The position numbers and the translations under genes are program-made. This document shows positions 21,509 to 34,300 of a stretch of 64,000 nt of DNA, one piece after another. This stretch comes from Symsagittifera roscoffensis (Eukaryota > Xenacoelomorpha > Acoela > Convolutidae), in the NCBI RefSeq assembly GCF_963678635.1, contig NC_087070.1, positions 19,687,318-19,751,317 of the forward strand. The letters are read 5' to 3'. Position 1 is the first letter of the stretch; the number at the start of each line of letters is the position of its first letter. Under the pieces are notes generated by a model. The model was given only the letters and a program-made list of their open reading frames with translations, was not told the origin of the DNA and ran no database searches.

Positions 21509-24362
21509 GGGCCTGCCAACTCGACAGCGGAAACGACCAGCACCTCTAGATCGGATACGAGATCTGAGACAACGAGCACCAGTCGAGAGGAGCGACGTCC
21601 AAACAGGAGCTCTCTAATGTGGTCGAGGCCAATACCTTTACCATGGCACATATACAAGGATGACCTGATGAAACTGAACCTTCAGACGGTGAGCTTCGCA
21701 GAGGAGGCCATGAGGATGCTGAATGGATCAAGGTTATCGGTCAGCGGACTGTACTCGATAACAGGCGTGGATTGGTTGATAGCTGCGGGCATAAACTTCA
21801 GCTCCACAACTGCCTTGAGGTTTGCCGACTTAGAGGGACTGCCCTCTAATAACAAATTGGGCCCAGTGAATAAATGACCGTTACAAGACGTAAAAATGAA
21901 TCACGGTGAGGGAAATCGAGAAGAGAGACCTGGAAGAATTTTGATGAGGAGGGCGCCGATTGGACAACAGGTGAAGCTGTTCAGGCAGCTGAAAACACCC
22001 CCAGGTCATAAGAAAGAAAGAGTATACCCGAAACAAGTGAATCAGGAAGGTGATGTACAAAGAAATGACGGGATGAAAGCAATAAAGAAAGACGAGGTGA
22101 CAAGGCAGAAATGAGGAAGGCCAGGATTATGATAGTAGCGAATTCAGACTTCGTACACACTTCCAAGTCTCTGTTTTGGCCGGATGTTTTAATATTGGCA
22201 GCGGTCGATCTTGACCTATTGCAATCCGTGTCAATGGCGATTGGCATACAAAGACAGACAGAGATGAACCCAATAACGATTGTGCTTGCTGGCATCAATG
22301 ATCATTTACACAGTAGGGGTTTCCTAAGCAGACTCAGAGAGCCTACGACAGCCGAAGCCGTTGTATGGCCAGCAATAAAAGATATACTCGAGTCGATGAG
22401 TGAAGTAGTGGATACCCTGAAGGAAGGTTCCCTCACCAAGATGATACCGAGAGCCGTGTTCGCGCTGTCTCCGGGGTATGCACGTCTCCCGGATGTACTA
22501 AATTTCATGTAGGCGATTGTGGTTTTGCTCTCAGAAGGAAATATGATGTAATCATATCGGCCCCAAATCGCAAGATAGAGATAGAGAATCTGAGACCACT
22601 CAGAGCCGAACTACCGGCGGTGTGGTCAGATATCTCGAACGCAAAAATGGACGAGGTGCTGGGGTTGGACCTGTCCAACTTCAGTCGACAGCTCAAGTTG
22701 AAGCCAGGAATAGATGACGACCATCGAGTAATTGTGGCGATGTCGAATGACTTATGGTTCCGAGGAATGGACATAAAAGAGGAAGGAGAGAGAAGAAATG
22801 ACTCCAAGGATACCAGAGCTCACTTGGAGGCGATGGTTTTGAGAACCAAGCCAGAAGCTAACCAGTGGCTACACTTAACTCCTCGAGTAGCGGCATTGGG
22901 TGCAGATGCTTTTCAGCAAGGCCCAGTGATGATCAGGAAGATCCATGCCTACCTTGTAAAGGAGGTGAACCTGGCCAAAAATGCCGAAGAGAAGGCAGCC
23001 GAGTTTGTAAACAGAGTGTGCCAACTTACCCTGGAATTTTTCTGGACTCAGAAGGTGAAGGGAGAAGAAGGCTTTGAACGGACTGATAGCATGCTGGAAG
23101 GGCTGGGAGCCGGATGGACCGCGTCTTTCTTGGCAAAAGTCTACCCAAAACTCTCTCGACACTTGATAAAAAGAATTTCTCCAAGCAGTAGTGGAAGTAT
23201 CAATCGTTGAACTACTAGCCCTGTTCTTGACGTCGTGAAAAGACCGGTAGTACTGCTCACCGAGGGAGTTCAGAACTTGCGGTTAGATGTAATTCTAACA
23301 TTGATTGCAATAACACATGGAAACTTGGGAGGACTGATGAACCTGACACGTTACGCAGAGCAGATGAGAGAGAATGTGAGGAGATTCGATGTGAAGAAAG
23401 CCACGGATTCTTGGAATAAGATAAGAGATCTGCGACATACTCTTATCCAGTACCTCCTTCATCAAAATCGCTTTGGAACAAGAGAGGATGAGACGATTGA
23501 GAGGGAGGAAGACGTGAGACGACATGTCGGGGGCATGCCCCTGCTATTTGATCTAAGCTTAGCTATGAGTACCGATCCTTTAGCGTTGATCAGAGGAGCC
23601 ACGGAGTTTGTGACAGTGATATATGGACCAGCAGTCACGTTTGCGTTCCCTGATGTTAAGGTGGAAGCGTACAGGAGGTCGGTGCTGCACCTGAACCTCA
23701 TATCAGCAGTGGATGAGAGTGTGCTGAACTGGTGTTAGCAGCATGTTTTGCGAGAACTCATGAGCGAAGATCTGTTGTTTGGAAAGATAGCAGAGCCAGA
23801 AATGCCGGTCGTCAACTTTGACGATCACTTACGTGATCGTATGGGAGAAGTAGAGAGAGGGCATATTGAGGTATTTCCGAAGCTCTGGAATCTAAGGCCC
23901 TACGACAGGACAAATGGTGAGATCACCAGGATTCCTCGTCTCACTGCGGCATACCACAAGGTGAGAGAAGAGACGAAAGACTGCGGTGATTACGAGAAGC
24001 TATCAGAGGAAACCCCTGAATTCCCTCTCATAAGAAGAATGTTGCTCGGAGCAGTCTCCGTAGTGCAAACTCCTGGGCTGAGAGTGTTTGAGACCAAAGA
24101 AAGGAGGGTAGCGAAATTCTCGGAAACCATGGATCCGTGTTTTGTGGGCAGGAATGCCGCAGTGTTACAGTATACGCGATTTGCTGATACGGATCAAGCC
24201 ACGAGGAGGCGCATAGGCAATGCCGCGACTCCGAAGCCTGGAGCGTTTGACAAGGAATGGACGGAATTAAATCTAGCGCCTATGAGGATGAGAGTCAGAG
24301 CCAAATTACCTGAGACCTCCCTGATTTTGACCAATGTGAAACAGGAGTTAACAGTGGGATGA
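21509..24362 (+). pseudogene. Element A ORF2, second SGNH-like domain and following region
   Basis: Pieces at 21617-21877, 22111-22512, 22620-23210, 23235-23738 and 23748-24362 follow element B's ORF2 in order. The second SGNH-like domain shows VANSDFVHTSKSLFWPDV, TIVLAGINDHLHSRG (G-x-N-D) and PGIDDDHRVIV (D-x-x-H). The rest is helical and matches B (PDVKVEAYRRSVLHLNL, LWNLRP) but no known family I can name. The breaks are stops and small indels scattered through it. Confidence 0.7.
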
Positions 24363-25297
24363 ACATTGCAGACGAGAACCTTCCTGGCACCCTTCGACTA
24401 AGAGGAAATCAAAGTGGTCCATGGAGAAGAGGAAGATAAATCAGCCGGCAGACAAATCATACCGAAATTTCCGGAAGGGGCCAAGACTGAGAGGCAAGGA
24501 ACCTCAAATTATAGAGATACGTCAGGAGGAGATGATGAGCAGGTAGGAAGCCGTCGATCGGAAGAGCCTATGCAAGAAGATCCGGATCAAGCAGAGAAAG
24601 AGGACAATAAAGCATCGACAGGAGGAATATCCAGCCTGGATTTCAATTTATTCAGTGACTTTGAAAACAACGCAGACGCGTTGGAAACGACTGAACCAGC
24701 AAACGAAGGTGCTTCGACACTGGAGCTTCCGTCAGCTTTTGCGGAAATAAAACGGAATTTGCCGGAGAGCAGCTCTCCGGGCAATTCTAAAGATAATGAA
24801 CAAAGACTCCTCATGGAATCACCAAGGAGAATAAGGATAGAACGCGCTGCCAGAGTACCCTTCTTGGGAACATTACCCAAAGAAGAGTAGTAGGTACATC
24901 ACGAGACCATGAAAATAGGACGGGATGTAAAATGGACAGAGTGGCCTTCATGGAAGAAGTCTGGACAGTAGTTCAGAGCTACGGAACCCAGTCCATTTTG
25001 AAAGTAGGTCTCAACCGACCACTGATGCGGGAAGTCCTTGACAAACTCGACGAGTGTGAAGGGAGCTTGAGTGAGTTGCTGATCGACTCAGCCACTGACG
25101 ATATTGAAGCAAACTCTCCTATAAAGATGACACCGCAAGAGGATAAAGGAGAAGTGGTATATCTGTCGAGAACTAGGAAAGGAACGATGCAATCGAAACT
25201 GGTGATTGATAAGATCAATGAGATGAAGATGAAACTAGGCAGCAAAGTGATACCGAGGAGAGCGGGAAAAAACGAGTGGATTCGGAAATATCGATAA
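24363..25297 (+). pseudogene. Element A ORF2 C-terminal acidic region
   Basis: An acidic low-complexity segment (24414-24890) ends FLGTLPKEE. A 4-base length difference from B changes frame. The next piece, from 24932, reads FMEEVWTVVQSYGTQSILK and LNRPLMREVLDKL and closes at 25295. The last codons before the stop include GGA AAA AAC, so a heptamer A AAA AAC sits in frame at 25267-25273, within a 76-base overlap with the next frame. Confidence 0.65.
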
Positions 25298-27296
25298 AAG
25301 CTGTCAACTCAGCGAAAAGGAAACGAGTCGGAGAAATCATGGATTTGGGACAAGATGATGATCGATTGCATGGCACAGACAGAATGTTAACGGATGTAGC
25401 AATGGTGCCGCCCATTCTCATGGCAGGGATAAAGTCGATAGGTTATAAATCCAAAAGGAGTGACCGCTCTCTGACTGGAGCAACGTTAGAAATGGAAATA
25501 CTTAGCCAATGTGGAGAGAGTACCATGAAAGATTTTAAACCATCTCCCATGAACCAAGGAAAGGGAAGTGTCGTAGGACAACTAGACCCAGTGGAATATA
25601 ACCGACTGACAGTGTCGGAGACTGTATCAATAAATGAAACCGCCGGTGGATACATGGAGATGTTGGAGTACAGAACTCGGAAAGATGACACTTAATGGCT
25701 CTGGAAGACAAGAGTGCCACTGAAGGTTATCTGGAGACAATGATGCAAGGCCCAACACTCAAGCAGAAAGCATACGGGACTCTAGCGCCGTCTGAGATGC
25801 AGGCAGAAACGATCGAGCAATTGGTGAGCCTTACAAGGAAAGCTGTTGTATTACGGTACTTTGAAGAAGAGATGAGGACTACGCCGAGGATACACGCTCT
25901 GATAGCAGTACCCTATGTGAGGACTGAATTACAACTGAGGTTCGCCTGGTGAATGATCGGACTGACTCGCGAGGAATATGATTCAGAAGAAAGGAAGAGA
26001 TCGAAAGAAGAAAAGGTATTCCTGATGACGAGCTTGATGAATCTGATAATCCAAGAGGGAATGGCAGTAGCGTGCGCGAACCGGAGAGACGCTCTCTATT
26101 TCATCCGATTCATGATAGAGCAGATTTCAATGCCAGCATTGATTGAACACATGTGTCAAGATGCTGAGAGAGGGCGATGAGCGAGTGAGAGCCCTACTCT
26201 TGCTAGCACTGCTGGATATACATCAAAGCAAACCAATGAGGGTGAACATGAAAGAACCCGTGGAGCTAGAACCCATGAGGAAAATAGACAAAATCAGGAG
26301 ATTCTCAAACAAGGAGCTGAGGCTCACTAAGGAATCCATGGGAGCACTGCCGAAGTCCAATGAATACTGTAGACCGAAAAGAAAGAAGTCATACAGTTAC
26401 GTGTCCGGAGTCATAGGGATAGCGTACAACCCGTTTCTCAGTGAAGACATACGCGATTACTTCTTTGATTACGAGCAAGCAGTGTTGCTGAGGTTTTGGA
26501 CGTCGAGAATTGCAACGATTAGAAGCGCTGCTAATCCGCAGACCAAGCTGGGACTAGTCTTAGAAGAAAGGGTAGCTGCACCTTCCGTGCCAGAATCCGA
26601 CAAACGAGTGGAGTTTGGTATGGGATTCTCAGATGAATTACTGAGAACGAGCTTGATGGTAGTGTGAGAACTGATGAGACCATCGTGGTGTCTTAGTCCC
26701 AATGCTGATTCAATACTACTTGCATAGGGAACTGAATGCGGAATGTAACCTGCGTGATCTTAATATCATATACAATATGATGACAACAGCCACTAAGAGC
26801 AACGGGGAAGACAAAGTGGAGGTGCCTGACTGAGGACCAGAAGACTGGGTTAAACCTGGTAGCTGTCTGGCAGAAGTCTGTGGACTGGAAGGTCACATTT
26901 GTGGAAGTGTGGATTGCGTGAAAACTCTAGAGAGACAACACAATCAGTTGATAATATTGTTTGGGAACATTGTGATGAAAGCAAGAACGGAAACGGAATT
27001 GATCGCAGATTGTCATGGTGGAACTGAGGTGAATCTAGTGACTGCACTAGGATTCTACAGTATGTCTGGTTCTTTAGAGTCGCTATTGAGTCTGGGACAG
27101 AAACCTGAGATGGTCACGGCAATCAGTGTAGAAGTGTTCCCAGGAGTTTTGCAAACTGAGCAAAAGCACATAGGAAAATGGAGGGAAGCGATCGAGGCGG
27201 AAATGAACATCAGGCACAGTGAAACTTATCGCGGACCATTGGGAGCGCGATATTTGGTGAGATCGACATTAGCTCCAATGTGCAAGAGCAGATAAC
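25222..27296 (+). pseudogene. Element A ORF3, upstream part (to element B insertion)
   Basis: The -1 frame opens at 25222 and reads EISIKAVNSAKRKRVGEIMD, MAGIKSIGYKSKRSD and LEMEILSQCGES. Further pieces lie at 25695-25952, 25953-26180, 26143-26667 and 26909-27295. All match element B's ORF3, including SYVSGVIGIAYNPFLSEDIRDYF and DCHGGTEVNLVTALGFYSM. There is a TGA at 26665-26667 where B has tryptophan. Element B is inserted between the LAPMCKSR codons and the VHFMAVDV codons. No known domain is recognised and no membrane segment is seen. Confidence 0.7.
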
Positions 27297-27301
27297 CAGT
27301 G
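27297..27301 (+). repeat. Element B left target-site duplication
   Basis: CAGTG. Removing B and one copy makes element A's ORF3 colinear with B's own ORF3 across the joint. Confidence 0.92.
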
Positions 27302-28181
27302 TGCCATTCTGCCAGATGACACAGCACAACCTTCCGGCGACGTAAAAAAGAACGACTAAAGGCCTTATGAACGAAAAAGTGTTGCGATGGAGGGTCAGAA
27401 TGTTCTAGAATTTTTATTTTTAAAATTTCGATTGAAGAGTGAACATTTCTGAGAAATAGAAAAAGACGGCCATTTTTGACGGAAAAGTGACGAAAGAGAG
27501 AACAACGACAGACATTGTGAAAAACGGTCGTACCAGAGACGGAAAACACGAAGCCTCTTATCGTGGCAACAACGCACGATAAGACACTTGTTAACAGATA
27601 TTGGCGGAGAAGGAGGCTTCAGTGGGGGAAGAAATACACCACGGGACCCTCCCGGGACACGAATTATAAGAGATAAGAGCGTTATCTCAGGAATATTACG
27701 GGAGCGGAGGCTTGGTCCCCCAGAGACTGTTCTATGTGAAGGGACTGTGTAGACCAACTTTATAGCTGCTGTAATGTCATAGATCTTAATTAACACCATT
27801 ATTGTTTAATATTTCAGAGTATGAGTAGCTAGAAAGAGGAAAGGGTCAATCCATCTCCAATGGATTTAATACAAAACTGTCACACAAAAACATGTTAAAA
27901 TAGGTTGTTTGAGCCGTGTTTTTAATGACAATTACGTAGTCTGAGGATCCGAGACTCAGCTATGTGGTTGTGTTCGCATGTAAACGAAAGCTGATCAAAA
28001 GTCGTTTGACTGATGGCCTAAAAATGGTAACTTTTTACTTTGCCCTAAACAGACCAGAAAATCAACTGGCAAGGTCGAGACGGTGAAAAACGAGTAGGAT
28101 TAAGGTAACTGACGCCTGCCAGTCGTTAATAGGTACTTTTTCTACGCTCCGTCGCTGTGTAGTATTTGGGCGAATGTTACA
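27302..28181 (+). repeat. Element B 5' LTR
   Basis: Begins TGCCATTCTGCC and ends GAATGTTACA, 880 bp. It shares its termini with the A-type LTRs but most of the interior differs. Confidence 0.93.
27556..27584. other. LTR hairpin (element B 5' LTR)
   Basis: Perfect 10-bp stem TCTTATCGTG with loop GCAACAACG. The sequence is unrelated to the A-type hairpin but it lies at a similar depth in the LTR. Confidence 0.8.
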
Positions 28182-28193
28182 TAGACGTTTTTA

Positions 28194-28210
28194 TGGCGCT
28201 CCTGGGTGGG
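28194..28210 (+). promoter_or_regulatory. Element B primer-binding site
   Basis: TGGCGCTCCTGGGTGGG, 12 bases after the LTR end. It implies a tRNA ending in GCGCCA, and tRNA-Ser is plausible from the G before CCA. Confidence 0.82.
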
Positions 28211-29389
28211 CCTGTTAAAGGCATGAAACCATCATGATCAGCAAGCGTTTCAGCGACGTACCCTCCGCTCCGGGCGTATGCCCGAGTTAGAGGCCTTAAT
28301 GACCGTTGTTGTACTAGGGGGAAGGTGCGTACCCTCCGTCTAGTACAATTTAGCTTTTTAACTTAGTTAACACCGAAAATTCCGGGGGCCGGAGGGTTAG
28401 GTGGGAAATCTAGAGCCCGCTTGTCCTGAGGTCCCAGGACCAAAAACAATTAAAGAGAAAGCGTAAAACCAAACAAAAATAGTGTAACACCAAATAAAAG
28501 CCAAAAATAAATTTATTTGAAAACAAAAAAGTACAAAAAACAGTAAAAAAATCCAAAAAAGACCAAAAACAGTAAAAAACATAAAGTGACAGTTTATATG
28601 TTATTTCCGGACGAAATGTGATTTGACCTTCCTGTTTGTTGTTGTTTCAGATTGATTTATATCGTTTCTGATAGAAAGATTGTGTGTTTTGGTGAAGGGT
28701 TGGATACCCTCCCTCGAGTGTAATTTGAGTGTTTAAGCACGTTAATGGTGATTTTGCCGGTGACCGGCGGGTAGAGTGGCAAGCTGATCAACGTGTTCCA
28801 CACTCAACAGGGACATCAGGGACAACATCCGCAACGACTGATGGGTATCGTTGAAGCAATTTTAGTATCGTTCGGGTACTATTTCATTAAAACTTAAGTG
28901 GTGGGGGGCACGATTGGCGCGGTCCGATTGTACCCTCCATCGATTACAAATTTCCGAGTTAAGGGTCTTAATTCGGGTATTTTGGTGCAAAGGAGGGTAT
29001 AGTACTATTCCTTAACGACTACTAATAGGTTATTATCCTTATTAAATATTACTTATCTCCTCAATTAGACCCAAAAAACACCCAAATTTGTCGAAAATCA
29101 TCGATTTTCGATCAAACTGTAGACCCCCAAATTTTTGGATATCCGAGCTTTTCCGAACAACAAAAAGCTTTTATATAGGGAGTAGCTACGTAGTTCGATC
29201 CCCCTAACTAAAGAAACCGCGTGAGAAAAGACTCAGTAGAAGTTGGAAAAAACCAAAATTTTTCGGTCAAAATTTCGATAATTTTTTGAAAATTTGTCAA
29301 TCTGTTTTGGGGATCGAGTTTTTGAGTTTTTAGAGCTAGAGCAATATAATTTTTTGCGTTAGGAGCGTGCTAGGTTACTAGAGAAATTT

Positions 29390-30310
29390 TTGGGTAACCC
29401 TCCGAGTAGCTCCGTGGATAGAGCTAACGACTTAAGGTTTGGAAAAGGAAGGAATCGGAGGGTCCAAATTTGATAGTTTTTGGCCAAATTTTTGTTTCTA
29501 AACCAATTTTGGTCCAGTTTTTTGCATTATTCCAGTGCCGTACAGGGCTACTACGCTCATTTCAAGTATTTTTAGGCACTTTCGACCGGAATTGCGAAAA
29601 AAAATCTTTCAGATCCTATACAGGTGGTGAAAAAGGCCATTTTGACGAACGCGTTTTTGGCGATTTCTCAAAGACTAGTTATCCGATCGGGATAATTTTG
29701 GTACCATAAGTCGACGTTTTTGACCACTTTTCCGAATCGCAACCGTTTTTGGGATTGACAATCTCGGAAAAGAAAATTTTTTTAGAATTTGTTGGTTCGG
29801 ACGGTCCAAATTACAGGTAACCCTCCGAGCGGCAGAAAATTTTATCAAAACATCTTTTTATTCAACTGGGAAGGTTGACCGAGTCAGCCAACCTAGTTTT
29901 AAGTCAGGTAGACCGCTTTTGGAGACTTTGTTGCGGTGATATAACCCTTTTTCTTGATTTTGGGGGAACCCTCCGAAGTGACCCTCCGGAGTCAGCTAAA
30001 CCCCTTAGCAACCCTCCTTAGTGGAAAATTTCCACGAGATCACCCAAAGAAGTTAAAACAGCTCCCCTTAGAGCTCCTAGCTTGTTTTGACGCTTTTTGA
30101 AGCTAGTGGGAGAACCTTCTAAGCGAGATCAAAAAATTTGAAAATTTTGGAGGTACCCTCCGAAGTAACCCTCCGGAGCATATTAAGCATCTTATTGACC
30201 CTCCTTAGTAAATTTAGGGGGACCCTCCGAAGTAACTTGGGTGATTAAGGTACCCTCCGAAGTAACTTGGGTGATCAAGCTACCCTCCGAGGTAACCCTC
30301 CGGAGTGTCT
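29390..30310 (+). repeat. Dispersed ACCCTCCGAAGT/ACCCTCCGGAG motifs in the B leader
   Basis: More than ten copies of CCCTCC, often as pairs ACCCTCCGAAGTAACC then CTCCGGAG, concentrated at 29960-30310. Related TACCCTCC copies also lie at 28258, 28329 and 28706. Confidence 0.75.
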
Positions 30311-30538
30311 TAAACCTTCTAACGATCTTCCTTGTTAGAGACTTGAGTAAACCTTCTTTGGCGATTTGGGAAACGGAAAATATCCATTTAATTAGGATCA
30401 TATTAGGATATTAGGCGTGCTTATCAGGGTCATAAGAACCCATTCTGACCCGGGAATTCGTGATCAACTTTGGATTCTACATTGGGTGTATCAGAAGTAC
30501 CCGAACAAAGAAATTTTTTTTTTGGATTGTGATTTTGG

Positions 30539-30880
30539 TTGTGTGGTTGCCTTGAGCTACTTAATAGGAAAGTTCGGGCAATCCGGGAACAAATAAAAGA
30601 AGACCTCGGTGAGTGTATTAGGCAAATACACACTCACTTGAGAAGAAAAGTTGTTCCCTGCTCTCGTGCACTTGGAGCGTTCCGGGTGTGGGGGAGCTTT
30701 TTCATAGACTTTAGAAATTTTCGATCAGAGGTTGCCTTGAGCTACTTAATAGGACAGCTCGGGCAATCGCAGGGCACCTAAAAGAAGACCTCGGTGGGTG
30801 TATTAGGCAAATACACACCCACTTGAGAAGACTGTGTCCTGGGCTTTGTTCTTTCGGATCGTTCCGATTGAGGGAAGTCT
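30539..30880 (+). repeat. Duplicated leader module with covarying hairpins
   Basis: Two copies start GTTGCCTTGAGCTACTTAAT (from about 30540 and 30731). Each has a hairpin, 30609-30637 and 30794-30822. Copy 1 pairs GTGAGTG with CACTCAC. Copy 2 has GTGGGTG with CACCCAC, a compensatory change that keeps the stem. Confidence 0.75.
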
Positions 30881-31308
30881 TTTTCTTTAAGACTAAGTTT
30901 TATTGATCTGTTTCTGAGTCATCACTGCTTTTTATCAAAGATTGCTTAATTTTAACAAAGCAGTGACTTGATAAATTGTGTGGCGATAAATTGATACTGA
31001 CAAAAGGTCGCTGTCACCTGTAGGATATTCTTATCTGATTATCTATTGTGTTTTGTGTGTCGATTATATCTTGTGGAAACTTAGTGATACTGTTATACTA
31101 TACAACAGGGTTGAGTTAGCATTATATCAATACTGGGTAGACCCTGTGTGTAACTTTAGCTGAGTCACTAGTTTAGTCGTGAGAGATCTAGGAGACATTT
31201 TGATACTGACGGAATCGAGTAGGCAGCGTTAAGTGATTTAACTAGATCTTGTTTGTGGTACGTTTGCATTGCCATCAAATTACGAATATTTTCATTTTGT
31301 TAAAAACT

Positions 31309-34300
31309 ATGCAGCGCAGGGACTCGCTAGGATCGACTACTAAAATTCCCAGGCTAAGCAAGGGAAGCACGCGGAAATTTAAAACTAGGCGTAGCCAAAC
31401 CTCGTTTAGCAGCGCTTCCGACGCGTTTGCTGAAGACGAATCGACTAAAGGTCAACCTGATCTTTCAGTGAGCGAAATAAAACTAAGGAGCGAGAAAAAC
31501 CTCGATGGCAATCAAGGGCGGAGCGCCGAGGCCGGGCCTGCGAGCGAAACGCTGGTGGATCCCTTTGACGAAGGGGAGCGAACGCTCATTCGACCCGACT
31601 TTGAGCCAGACGAGGTCCTCGAACGGGAGGAAGTCGAGAGAACAGAGGAGACCTCGGAGCGTCCCGAGGTCGAACCTCGGGAGGAAGTGTTATACAGGGG
31701 AATGTCCAAATCAGAGACTAAGAGCTATAAATGGAGAAAGGAACCTTCACATCCGACAAGTACACACTCATCTTTGGCCAAGCAGAGCAACAACGCGATG
31801 ATGTCGAGTATGAGTCCGGGTGAAGAGCAGACGTTCTCGAAGGCAAAGAAAAATTGGAAGTCCTTGTACGATGAGCGCGTGACGTCGCTACAAGCCGGAA
31901 GTCTATCCTCTAGTTACGACCAACCGGAAATAACCCATCCGGATGTGAACTTCACACCATGCCCAAGGAACGACATGAGCAGGGAGGCGTCTTCTGCCTC
32001 GCCGACCAGGCCTATGTCAGATGGGATAACGATGGGAGCATCATCAACGTTTGACAGACTGATGACGTCAATGCACAAGCAAAAGGGCGGTGCGTCATCG
32101 AGTACTAGGCTACAGCCGCAGTTGACCTCGTCTTCTCTGGGGCTAACCCCGCCATTGGGGGCAGCTGGTGACATAAGTGACATGTTCGCTGGTGTGATGA
32201 ATGGCCTGGATGAATTGAGGCGGGACATGACTAAGAGGATAGATCAAGTTGACGAGAGAGCTCACCATGGTCGAGAGAGTTTGAAAGATGAGCTAACGCA
32301 CGTGAAGTCGCAGGCGAGGTTTGATCAGGCTCAATTGATTCGTAACACCGATCAATGCCTGGCTGAGAGCCTGGCACAGGCAAACAAAGAGTCAGAGGAA
32401 AGGGAGGCTAGGATAACAAGAGAGATCGAGCGATTATTGAATGATCATGATAATACCTACGCCCAAACGATGACTGGCCTGGAAAAGAGGTTGGACGCCA
32501 AATCTGACTTGATGATGCGGAAGCTTGACGCGATCCTGAATGGGAGTAGTTGGCAGGAGCATTCCAACTCAGGGGAGCGCTCACGCCATGCGAATGTTGG
32601 AGATGGTACGGGCAACAGTGCCAGAGCCCAGCAAGGCTCGAGAACGAACTACGAACATAGAAACAAGGAGCGGCCAGGGGCAGCCCCGCAGAGGCCTGGC
32701 TGGACGAATCCAGTCCCGCCGGAGGCAGATGCCACCCCGGAGACAAGATTGCCAACCGTGCCACAAGTCAGTTCAGTACCAGGTCTGACTACAGTCTCAC
32801 AAGACACAACGATGTATGCCTCGATGTTTGAGCCTCTGAACAGATCTCTTGAAACATTCATCACCAAGCTCTCGAAGTCAACCGAGAGAGGAGAGAGGTC
32901 AAGAAGAACACTGAAAAAGCCGAAGTCATATAAAGACGAGTCAGACGGCTGCATTGATACTTGGATAGAGGTGATGAAGTTACACTTTGAGGAAGAGAAT
33001 CTCTCCAAGAAACAAGAGTGCAGCGCGCTGACGAGCAACCTGGAGGGTACTGCATTAAGTTGTGTAATGGCGAAAAGAGCCAATGAGAGAGACAGCGCTC
33101 GCAAGATATTCGACATCCTGCTGAATCGTTTCGGCTCTGGAGTACAAGGGCACCAGGCTATGGTGAAGTTCGAGAAGAGGCGTCAGAGAGATGAAGAATC
33201 AATAGATAAATTCTTGGACGACCTTGAATTGCTCAGGAGGAGAAGCAACCCGGATGAGAGAATATCCGAGCGAAACTTGGCGATTGCTTCAAAGTTCATG
33301 GATGGAGTAAGGAGTGAGGAGTTGAAGACGATGTTGGCCACTCACTTCACCCTGTCGCTTGACCAGGTACCCACGCCTGACGACTTGCGTATGAAGTCAC
33401 GCGAGTATTTACTCATAAAACCGAGGGCGCAAAACCGTTACAGCAATTATGGCAACTATAGCCGGACAAACACTGGTGCGAATTCCAGTTGGTACAAACC
33501 TCGCGATGACATGGACAAGAGGAGGTCGTGTGCGAATTGTGGTTCGATGGACCATCACGTTTCTGCGTGTTCTGCATACAAACAGAACATGAAGGCCATA
33601 GGCTACTTTCTCGAGGACGCCGACGCGACCGACGAGGATCACGAGGAGTACGTCAGAGGGCTCATCATGAAATATGGTCCGAGGTGTTTCTTCTGTAATT
33701 TGGAGGGACACTTCAAGTCGGATTGTACTCAATTTTGGGACGCAGTAGCGGACGCGAAACATCCCCGCCACGAAGAGGCGCTTTCGGGTGTCAAGGCCAG
33801 TCGAGCACGTCTGATGAACGAGGCTGAATCTCGGAGAAAGGAGACGACACCGAGCACCTTCACGACCAAAAAGGTTAAGACATGGCCTGACGAGGTGGTG
33901 GCCTCGAACCTCGAAGCAGAGTCGTCTAGCCCACTCAAGGTGGATTACGGCCTGGCGGCAAGGACAGCGCTGCAAAATGTCAAACAGGACCTAGCCACGA
34001 AAGAAGTGGAGCAATGGGTAAGGTCGGAGCTGGAGAGCACAGATCTTCGGGAAAATCTTAATGTCCTGGGTAAAACGACAAAAGCAGAAGACAAAGAGGA
34101 ACCCAAGAAACAGGGACTAAAACTGAACGTTATATCTGGTAAGACTTTCGGCATGACGAAGGCGGGGACCAAAATAATGTCCATCATCTCAGTCGGCCGG
34201 ATATACATTGGTCAAGAGGAACTGAAGGTTAGACGAATCGGACACAACGCGATGCTCGAACAAGATGCGGTGCATATTGGTTGCGAGGCCGATCTGGCCG

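Larger units (their letters stand above)
28211..31308 (+). other. Element B 5' leader (3.1 kb, non-coding)
   Basis: No credible gene is present. It holds dispersed CCCTCCGA/CCCTCCGGAG motifs (29390-30310), a near-tandem duplication with hairpins (30539-30880) and several ATG triplets upstream of gag. Its length suggests internal initiation or splicing is needed to reach gag. Confidence 0.7.

Noticed and set aside
29390-30310. CRISPR-like array in the repeated leader motifs
   Set aside because: Irregular spacing, short imperfect motifs and a eukaryotic retroelement context.
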